A model generated the notes under the pieces. It saw only the letters and a program-made list of their open reading frames with translations, was not told the DNA's origin and searched no databases. Shown in pieces: positions 11,601 through 24,169 of a stretch of DNA of 64,000 nucleotides. Source of the DNA: Diphasiastrum complanatum (taxonomy: Eukaryota > Streptophyta > Lycopodiopsida > Lycopodiales > Lycopodiaceae); contig MU832263.1 in assembly GCA_029204225.1 (NCBI GenBank), positions 16,394 to 80,393 on the forward strand, written 5' to 3'. Positions within the stretch are counted from its first letter, which is position 1; the number at the start of each line of letters is the position of its first letter. The translations under genes were made by a program, and so were the position numbers.

Positions 11601-14600
11601 ATCAGAAGAGTAAGGACAAGCTAAGATCTCATTCTCTAAGATGTCTTTTCAGGGTCCAGCTCTATTAGCAAACACTTGTACAGTCTCAGCATTGAGAGGT
11701 TGTTGCTTCTCATACATTTGAGGGCCAGATCCATTCACTCCCAAAGCTTCTCCATGTAAACTATGTCAAATGCTTTTCTAACACAGGAGAGCAAGGTCAA
11801 ATTTCATATAGGGCCAATAAAAGTGCTCCTTGAGATGTGCAAAAGACTTCTAACATGTGACAGGTGTGCTTTAGACAAAAGCTTAGAATGAAGATCTAGG
11901 GTGCTAAGAATACAAAGAGAACCATAATGAAAAAGTTGACAATTGACACTAAAATAGACTTGATGATGATGAGAAGAAGGTATGAGAGCACTAGTATAGA
12001 TCTAATGAAAATCGATCTTGGCACAAGTAGAAGCAAGGGGCAAGTCAACATACCAAGGCAAAGTAGTGACAATGTCATACAAAAGGGCAGGAAGTCGAGA
12101 TAAAGCAGCAAGAACATCACCTTTTCCAAGTTTATAATGGATATCAAAGTGAAAGGAGTGTAAAAAGTGAAGCCCGTGGTATTGGCGATCATGGAGATCT
12201 TTCTAAGTAAAATTGGTGATCGGTAAAACATCAAAAGGGATGTGGTAAAGACAGTGTCGCCATTTCTTGAGTGCAAAAATGATGGCAAGAACTTCCTTTC
12301 CATGAGTGTACTAACATTGTTTATAATAATGAAGACGACAAGACTCAGAGGCCATGGCACCACAGGATTGGCGTAGTAAGGCTCCTAAACCAATAGAAGT
12401 AGCATCAGTCTCGACAATAAATCTTTGGCCAAAATCGAGAAGACAAAGAACAAGAGTAGTGGTAAGCATAGTCTTGAGGGTATCTATAAAGTCCTAATCC
12501 AAAGATCCTATTCTAAGCATGCCAAGGGTACGGATGGTGGACAAACCAACCCAACCAAACCTAGATCTTACGGATCTAGCCCCAGAGCTATGGATCAATC
12601 TCAATGAGGAATGACGAATCACTCAAGCAGCATGTAGCTACCAATCACAAAATCAAGCATACACTATTGAGAGCCCAATAGGTATATTTATACCCTCCAA
12701 GGCCCATGCACCACTAGTAGTGCACTGTGACACCTCACTGGACACCTATGCAGCCTATCTGGGCCACATCATCCAGTTCCTCAATGACTCACTGATAAAC
12801 CCATATAAATCCACCATCATGATTTTAATTATGACCATATGCACATAAGGGCCCCAAACCTCTTATAATCATAATTAACTTACAGGTTGTTGGTCTACTG
12901 ATCTCTAGCATGGACACGCCACCCGAGACCAGTCGTGGGCATGACATTCTTCCCCCCTTATTCAAGTTTTGTCCTTAGAACTTAAAACTAGGGAAGTTGC
13001 CCCTTAAACTCCCTTCCTGTTCCCAAGAATCATCATCGTCTGTGTGGCCCTTCCATCAAACCAGATGCTCGGTAACTATATGATTTCTCAATCGTTTAGC
13101 TTTTGTATCCAAGGTGTTTTCGGGTTCCAGTCGAGACACACCCGATGATACATCCAACAAGTCCAATTGGTCTCCAGAACCAAGATGCTCCTTTTCACGT
13201 AGATTCTTCTTGAATCGGCTTACGTGAAAAACCGGGTGCACTTGAGTTCCTTTCGGGAGGTCCAACTGGTAAGCTAAGGATCCGATCTTTTTCAAGATCT
13301 GATACGATCCTCTATACCTAGTAGACAATTTGTAATGCTTGCCGGTACGCATTACACTAGAATCCTTCGAAATTCTCAGATATACCCAATCTCCCACTTG
13401 AAAGTCTCGAGGCGATCTTTTTCAAATTAGCATGATGTCGGTCCTTATCCTAGGCACACTGGACATTCTTACGTGCTATTTGTAGCATTTCTTGCATATC
13501 GTGCAGGAAATCCGCTACCTTCTAAAACTTGGTCGTATGGGTCTCTACCGCAATGATTTAGGCTCAAAACCATCCATAAGCATTAACGGCTATAACCGGT
13601 AGGCTAATGCTTACTTTTGAAACAAGTAATCTCCAGCAAGGATAACTTCCTCTCTGAGGAGATTGCCATCAAAAGATAAATGCACACATCATCTGATCTT
13701 TTGATCACACATGTAACCCTTCTGTTAAACGACCCAAGTATAAACTAGAATCCAAACTATGATTTGTCAATCATAATTCCTTGGATCCTTATCCAATATT
13801 CAATAATAAAAGAGCATGATACTTTATTATAGGCAAAGTCAACCAAGGGTTTTCCAATGAGATTGTCAACGGGATGATCAAAATCTCAAGCTCGGAGTCG
13901 TCTCTAGTTTAGCGAATACGGCCGATGAAAAGTGACTAGTGAACTTCGGATCGCGAATGCTCACGATGTCACTTGGTAATTCGTAAAGCCTAACAGAAGC
14001 TCGACAAATACCTGAGCTAAATCAAATGCTTTCTTGGTGGTCTTTACCCAAATAAACATAGTCGATTTGGTAAGATGGCCAATCACAACCAAGTTTCCGC
14101 TATCCTGTTTATTTATTCGAGGTAATCTCACCATGATCTAAGTCTTCTCTTACTGATCAAGTATACCCCAGAGTCCGAGTTATGATTCTTCAATCACAAT
14201 TCACGATTCAATCACAATCTAGAATAACTTAAGATTCACCGGAACTTCATTACGTGAAGCTCTGACTTTTGGCTACCATCAACTATCCAACTCTACCTGA
14301 GTTTTCCGAGATAGCATTCATCCTTTTCATTCAGGATGAAAAGGTCTCCATGTATTCTATGCACAAAAACCCTCTAAATGAATCCAAAAATGACTCGTGA
14401 AGGTTGCGACTTATAAGCTATACGTTTCAACAAAAATATTCATAAGAGAGGTTATATTGTTGATTCAAATAACTAACTCAGAAGTAGCGCTCCTGACTTG
14501 GTTAGCTGTATTGGATTTAGAAAATATTTGAATGTCTACGTGTGGATCCAAAATACCACATTCAATCTAATTCTAATCCCACCTAGGTTTATAAGCAATT

Positions 14601-16986
14601 CTTAACGATCACTATTACCTAGTGAGAACTTTTCTCCATACAATTCTCATCAATATGCCTATGTTTTAACAACTAGTTTATGCATGCATATAAACTCATT
14701 CCATGGAACACATTGTAGATCCACAGGATTAATAACTTGCGCAAAGAAATGATGATCATACACAACGATTCACTACATAGCATATCTCTACAGATCTTTA
14801 CCTGATCTATAAACAAGTTCTTAACTGAGAATCATGTAACTCAGTTAACTCTAAGAGAAAATATTTCTCAAAGAGTGCTATATCACAACCAAAATCTCAA
14901 TCGGAGATTATCTCAAAAGAATATATATTAACATGAATTTCATTCCTTGCATCAACTCATGGATCCAAGTTCACTCTAAGATCAAGTTGAGTATAACTAG
15001 CAAGGAACAGGTTTCAACAAACCCACCATCTTGCAATAGAATTCCCTAGTTCTGATATAAATCAATCGGACTTGTAATCAACAATTCTTCTACTACAAGA
15101 GTGTTTTCTAATTTCCTTCTCTTACATCTTCTAGCTAGATATCTACTATAATCCTTAGAGGATTTCTGTAATATCGAAATATCCTATCGTTCCTTATTCA
15201 AGAAACAGGTCATCAACTATTCAAGTAATGGATTCCTCCTAGAATCCTTGATAGACGTTTCCCCGTTCTATTCTTCCTACTTCTCCCCCTTTTAACAGGA
15301 AACCACATGAGTTTCTAAGTTTTGCATATCAGTCTAGATATGCCCAAGGAGAAGTTACAAAGAAGAATTAAAACAATCTTGAAAGTCAAGAAACGCATTG
15401 CATTGAAAATACAATTAATGTCCAAACACTTTTCCTTGAATGACTGATCTTAGGATTTTCTTTGTTACCATTATAGAGAATTGACATGTATAATCAGAAA
15501 AGGATTTTCTGGATTTATATAAGAGAAAAGATTTTTAGAAAACGATTTCATTAACCATTCATGTGACATCGTCCAGGGTCAACGGGTACTAAAAATCACC
15601 TTCTGAGGAATCACATGAAATGTTATGAAATTTACAAATATATTCTTAATATAAAGAAATAGCTTGTTGGGTTTCTGGTTTTGTAAATTTGAGATATCCA
15701 TAAGGGGTCATGACCAATATCCCTAATTTCCGACAAAACACCCTTTTATGACCAATAATATTTGGCATCATTAAGATTTATAGCCAATTATGGTCAATCT
15801 GATCCAGTTAGTTTCAGATCTTCGTTTTGGAATCGCCTGCGTTCCATACCACAGGTTCTTCCTCCACAAAGACCCTCCATTTCCTGATCAAATTGTCCAA
15901 AAAAATCATTTGATTTCATATAATGACTCGTTTTACAATCGAGTCCCACAGAATGGTACATTAAAGTTCTCGGGAATTTCACATTCCAACTTCATAGTAC
16001 CACTCCCAATTCACATTTTTCTTTACTAGTTTCTTAATCTTTACAGTCCCTCATAGGAGCTTAGGATTCGCCTTTACTTTTCTTGAGTGACAGATTCAGA
16101 AGAGGGAAAGAATGAACGGGGAGTTAAATGAATGCAATAGCCATAAGCTTCTATAAATGCCCAATGTCAAGATCAACTTCTAAAGGAGTCCTGCCTACTG
16201 GGACTTATGGCTCTTTAGATCAGTTTGATTACATGGCATTACTTTGCTTATTCTTTTTCCTCTTAGATGTGCGGCTGCTTTGAAAAAACGCTTATTTTTT
16301 TTCCTTTTAATCTTTGGCTTCTATTTATCGGTTTCAAGGCCATTTTGTCCAAGCATAACCTTTCGTGAAGCAAAGTTAATGCTTCAAAGGGACCATGGTA
16401 CATTGGTCAAAATTTCGAAAAACAGTTGGACATAAATGTCCAGTTTCCAATTGCCCATGGGGCAGTCATTGCGAGTTTGTTTTAAATAGATTTTGAATTT
16501 GATTATTCCGGTTTTTGTCTAACAAAGTTCCTTTCGAGAACTTGTTTAGTATACCTTTAGTCATAGGAAAACAAATTTTTCCTAGTTAGCAATTTTGTAA
16601 AGGTTTGTCCAAGCAATTTCAAGAAATTTGCCATTTTTATGAAACTTACGTGCTTGACAATCAATGCTTTACAAAACTTGTAACTAAATAGGCAAACCCA
16701 ATGATCCATATCCCGAAATCTTTTTTAAACATTGCTTTATTGCACCCAAAAAAAAATGGAAACCAATAACTGAAAAAAGTCATTTAGACCAACGAAAAAA
16801 ATAAATGTCTAAAGCCTCCAGCCAGCCCCCCCCCTCCCACCCCTTCTATCAACCATTACTTAAGTTAACTAAAATAAAACTTTAAGTTAACCTACCCCGC
16901 CTTCCCTCCGAAAAGTACCCTCATCCCTCGCCTGCTGCCCGCGAGCAGAGTGAGAGAGAGGGAGGCCCGAGCCAAGAAGGAAGACC

Positions 16987-17043
<57 letters not shown>

Positions 17044-19786
17044 GGCGGTGGTGGACAAACCAACCCAACCAAATCTAGATCTTACGGATCTAGCCCCCAA
17101 GCTATGGATCAATCTCAATGAGGAATGAGGAATCACTCAAGCAGCATGTAGCTACCAATCACAAAATCAAGCATACACTAGTGAGAGCCCAATAGGTATA
17201 CTTACACCCTCCAAGGCCCATGCACCACTAGTAGTGCACTGTGACACCTATGCAACCTATCTGGGTCACATCATCCAATTCCTCAATGACTCACTGATAG
17301 ACCCATATAAATCCGCCATCATGAGTTTAGGCTTACAACCATTAATTATGACCACATGCACATAAGGGCCCCAAACCCCTTATAATCATAATTAACTTAC
17401 GGGCTGTTGGTCTACTAATCTCTAGTGTGGACACGCTACCCGAGACCAGTCGTGGGCATGACAGTATCAAAGGCAAGCTAGCACTCGTAACTCCACACAA
17501 AGGGGAATCCTTATATAACAAAGCATACTAACACTGCTAGAGAGGTGATAAATGATGTCTCCTACCCAAGAAAACGCCAAAAATGATGTCTCATCAATAG
17601 TTTTTGCAAAACTAGCAAGAACATTGAAAAATTACCATTAAAGAAAAAACACCCAACTAAAGCTAATGGGAGTGAAAACCCTATTGTCAACTTCCACATA
17701 AGGATTAAACCCTAGTTTTGAAGTCATTTTGTTTGAATTGGACAATGATACCTTTGCCCAAATCAAAGATTCTTGTTCTATTGAAATATTACCTCATGGA
17801 AGCCATGAGTGTATTGCTTGTATTTAAGCTCTTCTTTCCTTTTACACACGCCATTTTTCTAAGAATGTCTTGGCCAAGGCTGGAATCATTCTGATATATG
17901 ATGTGTCCAAACTGTGCATGTGCAAAATATTGCATCACCTCTAACTCAATCTGCAAAAAAAAAAACTCATTTTGTTGCCAACGAGGCTTTGAGTCACCCA
18001 AAAGAAATTGAAAAACTAACCTACCTGTCATGCCCACGACTGATCTCGGATAGTTTATCCCGCTACCTGTAAGTTAATTATGATTTTGAGAGGTTTGGGG
18101 CCCTCATGTGCATATGGTCATAACTAATGGTTGGAGGCCTAAAACTCAAGATGGTGGATTATTACAGGTCTATCAGTGAGTCATAAGGGAACTAGATGAT
18201 GTGGCCCAGATAGGCTGCATAGGTGTCTAGTGAGGTGTCACAGTGCACTACTAGTGGTGCATGGGCCTTGGAGGGTATAAGTATACCCATTGGGCTCTCA
18301 CTAGTGCATGCTTGATTGTGTGATCAGTAGCTACATGCTGCTGGTGTGATTTCTCCTTCCCTTGTGAAGATTGATCCATAGCTTGGGGGCCAGATCCGTA
18401 AGATCTAGGTTTGGTTGGGTTGGTTTGTCCACCATCCGATTCCCTTGTGTTGCTTGTTGTTGGCTTGCTTAGATTTGGATCCTTGTGTGAGGACTTTATA
18501 CTACCCAACCTCAAAGTCACCCTGCATGGAAGAGAAGGGATGCAACATCTCCTTGAAATGCATGGATGGAACCTTAAGCCTTGCAAGAGGCTTTTCCCCT
18601 ATTTAGAGTTAGAAAGCGAGTGAGACAAAAGAGCTTTATCTGACCAAGACTTGGGATGTCTTGTTTCAAAAGCCTAGACATGATTGCCTACTCGAATTAA
18701 TCATGAGCTTGACCCAAAAATTTATGTTGAACACACTTTTGAATGCACACTTTAACAATGTCAACTATTTCACCAAAGTCTTTCTCCTAACATAAAATAC
18801 ACGCAAGTATTCAAAGAATAATTTACAACAGAATCCCTACAAAAAACATAATCGAGAATGAACCAATATTTAAAAAATCATCTGCAATAGATCAATGAAA
18901 GATGCAACTTGAATCACAATATGAGCTTCATAAATTGCCATTTTTAGAATCTTAGCCTAGGAACTTTTACAAATATCTAAGTTTCTAGGCCTTTTTACAA
19001 AGAACATAACAATAGCGACCAAGCTCAAACAAGACTAAAAGCAGGAGATAGTTCTTCCACCTGGCCATGTGCAATGATGATGACTGACTTGGATGTTTTG
19101 ACTTTAGATTGTAAGTTGAAATTTACACAACTGGGGAAGAATCGGATTCGAAGATGGTTAGCAAACAAAAAATACGATAAAAATTTGATAATTCAATGCA
19201 ATCCGTTCACATGAGCCAAATTGTTATTGGACGCTATTGATTACAAACAAAAGGCATAATTCTTTAGTGAGATATTTACGGTTACAACAACTAAAACTCC
19301 AAAACAAGACAACTAGCATGACAAACCTTTTGTACGTCATAGGGATGGTTTACATTCATCAGATCCATTAGGACTTTGTTGCATGATTCACATTGTTTTA
19401 ATGAATCCAAACTAGTATATTCATACAAATTAAGTAGTTCCCAAATCATGACCACTAAGATGACCCACACATATAATAGATTTGTAAACATGTATCCAGC
19501 TCTTGCTCGTAGTACTAGCTTTAAGGAATGTTTTTTTAACTTAAATATGTAAAGGATTCCATAACTACAGATGCTTAATCATAGAGTTGCTCTCACCTTT
19601 TTATCTTGAAGATCACGCCAATCAGCACCGGGCTTTTTTGGGATGCATTGACATCGAAGTAGATTTAGCTCATTCATTTCCTTTGAAATATGGTCATACA
19701 AGGTCTTACCCTTTGATCGAATTTGCTTTTGGAACCATGACTCGGGATCATTTCCATACTGTCAAAGCCATGAAAAGACTAGTGTT

Positions 19787-19859
<73 letters not shown>

Positions 19860-22800
19860 CTGGCACCTGGAAGAAGTTATCTCCTAATACCTATCATGGA
19901 TGTGATCTTTATCATGTACTAAGATCAGGTTTTCAATCTTATGTGGATCTCCTATGTAATTGGAACACAAGATCATGACGGATAGTGGATTGCTAGTTTG
20001 CTAGTTTTGCAGATCATTGGATCTCAATAATTTTAGGTTTTTCCTTACTGTTTCAAACTTTTACGGGCTTCTCTGCTGACACAAGGTTACCTTTGATGGC
20101 CCTCTAATAGATAGTATGGCGCTGCTTCAAGAGTGATGCAAGGATTTCTGATCAAATATGGAGCACCATTGGCAAGGAAGCTCCATTTCTCACCCACACT
20201 ATTTGGATTCTACATTTGATGAGCTATAGCAAGCTATTGGCCAAGGTCACAATTTGGGATGCAATCTTCGGGAGATATTGATCTTTAGCTTACAATATAG
20301 CAGGTTTCATTTTTGATAACACACGTTACCCTCTCTTAATAATGAAGTATAAACTAGAATCTCAACTATGATTCGTCAATCATAACTCATCGGATCTTTA
20401 TTCTATACTCAATAATAAGAGAACGTGAATATTACTATTCTTAAAAGACATGTGAGTTGCTTTCAAGAAAAACCCTTTCCGCAAGGAAAGTCTCGGACTT
20501 ACCAACTCATCACACAATGCCTATAAAGAATTGTAATTTTCAGAATTTTCTTACTCTAGATATGGCACAAAGAGTCATTCTAAAGTTAAGATTCAATCTA
20601 GAATGCATCTAAGTTTTAATACTCTTAAGTTCTAATCTAGAATAACTTAAGATTTACCAAAACTTCATTGTGTGAAGTTTTGGTTTACATCAACTATCCA
20701 ACCCCATCTAATTTTTCGGGATAGCATTCCATCTTTTTCCAATCGAGAAAAGGTTAAAGCCAAAAGTTCCTCTATATCCTATGCACATAACCTTCTAAAT
20801 GAATCCAAAAATGACTCATAAAGGTTGTGACTTATAAGCGATACAAATAAACTACAGTATCACTGAGTGATATACTCTGTAATTTAAACCAACTAACTCA
20901 GAAGTATCACTCCTCATTCAGTTAGTTGTACCTGATTTAGAAATATTTGAATGTTTAGGTGTGGGCCCAATATTAACACCACATTCAATCTGATTCCAAA
21001 TCCCCCATAGGTCAATAAGTAATTCTCATCGAGATATCTTATTAACCAGCGAGTAATTGTTTCCAAACAATTCTAATCAATATGCATATGTTTTACCGAC
21101 TAGTTTATGCATGCATATAAACTTGCGCAAAGAAATCTTGATCCACAAATAATTCAGACAACACATATTTAGCTGAGAATCTTGTAACTCAATTACCTCC
21201 ACGAGAGAATATTTCTCAAAGAGTGCTATTCCATAACCAAAATCTCGATTGGAGATTATTTCAAAAGAATATATTCTTAGAAGGAATTTCATTCCTTGCA
21301 TCATCTCACGGATCCTAGTTCATACTAAGATCAAGTTGAACCCAAAAATCAAGAAATATAAACCGAGTTTCAACAACCCCTTTCTTGTAATTGAACTCTC
21401 TGGTTCTAATACGAATGAATTGGATTTGTAATCAGTGTATTTTCTACTAAAAGAATGTTATCTAGATTTCAACAACATTTTTAACAACATTCTAGACTTC
21501 CCTTACATTTTGTAATTAGATTTCAACAACAATCCTTAGAAGATTCCAATAGTATCAAAAATTTCCTATCGATCATGATTGCAGAAATAGGTCCTTCATC
21601 TATACATATTATGGATTCCTCCCGGAATCAATGCTATAGATGTTTCTCATAGATAACTTTCTATCAACCTACTTCTCCCCCTTTTAACAGGCAACTACAC
21701 AAGTTTCAATAGGTGTCGTATCAGTCTAGATATGGCCTGAAAGAAGTCTTCAAAAATCTTGAAAGTCAAAAATATGTGTTGCATCAACGTAACTTAATAC
21801 GTCCCAACACATTTACATGAATGACTTCTCCCAAGGTTTTCTTCGTTCGTCATAAAATTTATTACCTCTAAGAAAATTGACCCGTATAATCTGGAAAAAG
21901 ATTATTGATCAGCCAAGGCAAATTAATCATAAATTAGAAAACAATTTAATTAACCTTTCATGTGGCATCGTGAACGACTGCTTATTATGGATTCACACAA
22001 ATCACCATCAAAACCCTCGTTTAATGCAAGTTTTAACCAAAAGATAAAGTTTTGCTCAGATTCTAGGCTGAAACATTAACAGTAATACAGCACTGAAAGA
22101 ATGGCATGCGGAGACAAAGGAGTTATATGCTATGGGACAGGCAAGTTTTAGAGCAGGCTACTCCACAGCGGACCAGATATTCATACTGAGATGTATCATT
22201 GAGGCGGCAAAGTTCAGGAAACAAAGAGTCTATTGTTGCTTCGTGGACTTCCGCAAAGCATTTGATTCGGTTCCGCAACACTTGCTGCTCCAGCGTTTGG
22301 CATCCCTTGGTTTCTCACAGGAGGTCATTGCTGCTATCATCACATTATATGGAGTTTTGGCCCGATTTCGTGATGGTGATGGATGGTCTTCATATATTCA
22401 TAGTACGGTCGAAGTAAAGCAGGGATGTCCTTTATCACCCACCCTTTTTGCTCTATACATTGACGACCTTGAGCGGATCATTCGGGAAGAAAGTGGAGAT
22501 GGCTGTCCTCTAGCAGATATTGTTATCCCTATCCTTCTTTATGTAGATGATGTGCTTTTACTATCCAGTTCCGCTGCAGGACTTCAGTGACATCTGGATG
22601 CCTTGTATACGTTCTGTCAGATATGGGGGCTGATGGTGAACATTGGTAAGACTAAGGTTATGGTGTTTAACACCAGCAAGCAGCATATGAGAGACACTAT
22701 GTTCTATTTTGATGGACAACCTCTCGAGATAGTGGCGTCTTACACATACCTGGGTGTTCTCTTTTCTGGTCCATTGCTTTCTTTTAGACCGTCTACATTG

Positions 22801-24112
22801 GCTAGACTCTGCAAGGGGCGCTCTGCTCTTGTTCAGATGGAGATGTTTTCCTCTCCTTATTACGTGCATGACCCAGACACACGTTGTCGCCTCTTTTCTT
22901 CAACTGTTTCTCCAGTGGCACTATATTCAGCAAAGACATGGTGCCCAGACTTATCTAGAGACACTTGGCGTGACATCTCGCATTTGCAGATTCGCATGCT
23001 TAGCCGGATGATTCGGGCCAAGCAGTCCGTTCCTCATGAGATTATTCTGGCGGAGTTTGCTTCTCCTCCACTAATTGTCGAGGCTATTTTCAGGATCATT
23101 ACGTTCATTCACAGAATCTCGGAGCTTGACTCTTCCAAATACGTGGTAGCGGCTTTTACATCTTCTTGCACTTTGGCTGGGCAGCGGGCTAAGTCTTCAT
23201 GGTTTCAGTATGCTTCGGACTTTCTACATAGCTGGGGATTATCTATGTCTGATCTCCCAAATGGGACTCATGCATTCATTCGCCGACAGATCTACAGAGC
23301 ATAGATACATATTGTTTGGTCACACCTAGATCCTTCACGAGTTAAGCTTTAGTTATACCGCCTTCACTTTCTTCACCTGGAAGACTCAGGGCTTCCTGTC
23401 AGACCGAGTTATCTCTCTCAACCGTTGTCTTTTGGCCTGCACTACCGCATTGGTCAGCTTCGGGTCTCTTCTCATCAGCTCGCCATTGAGACCGGCAGAT
23501 ACACAAACACGCCACGACCATTACGGATTTGTCGGTGCTGTACATTACAGGAGGCTGAGGATGAGTTTCACTTTATTTTCTTATGTCCAGCTTACTATGA
23601 GATCAGAGGGAGATACCATTGTCTCTATCGGGACACTCCACTCACGCTTGGTTCCTTCTTTGCCTATTCAGATGCGAGATGTGTTGGTTTACTTTTACGA
23701 GAGATGTTCTCCTTGAGATCTTCACTTCTATTGGATGATCAGGATGTTGACCGCAGCCAGCCACATATTACACTTTTCTTTCAGAAAAGAGTTAGGGAGG
23801 ATACTTCTGATAGTGAGATTGACATTCCAGCTCGTCGACAGAAGCTCCAGCGTTTTCCTCGACCATCCAGAGTTCGTTATCAGAGGCCACCATGTGCCTC
23901 ACACCAGATCACACAGTTTTTCTCTCTCAGTTAGTGAGTTTTATTCCTCCGCGTAGCTGGTGGTTAAGCTACTGCTTTTGTACCCTCACCATAGCTGGAG
24001 GTTAAGCTTTGCTTTTATTTCAAGTTTATGTCTGTTTTTAGTTTTAGCTGATAGAAATAAGTCCGGCATGGACAATGCTCCTTTCTGATGTACTTTTTCT
24101 TTGTCTTATGTG

Positions 24113-24169
<57 letters not shown>

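Larger units (their letters stand above)
12485..17463 (-). mobile_element. Gypsy-type LTR retrotransposon inserted into the older relic
   Basis: The 4,979-bp insertion is flanked by a perfect 5-bp target duplication, gtatc (12480-12484 and 17464-17468). Its 3' LTR (12485-12946) is preceded on the element strand by a polypurine tract and the integrase C-terminus (13056-13530). Its 5' LTR lies at the far end (17049-17463 plus an unresolved edge). Gag, protease, reverse transcriptase and most of the integrase are not visible; that space is filled by an AT-rich repeat and unassigned sequence. LTR ends read TG...TA rather than TG...CA. Confidence 0.85.

Noticed and set aside
12535-17061. LTR boundary at GTCCACCA for the intron 8 gypsy family
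   Set aside because: First taken as the LTR end, but two copies continue with homologous sequence to GGACTTTATA, where both show perfect target duplications; only the copy at 17049 stops early.
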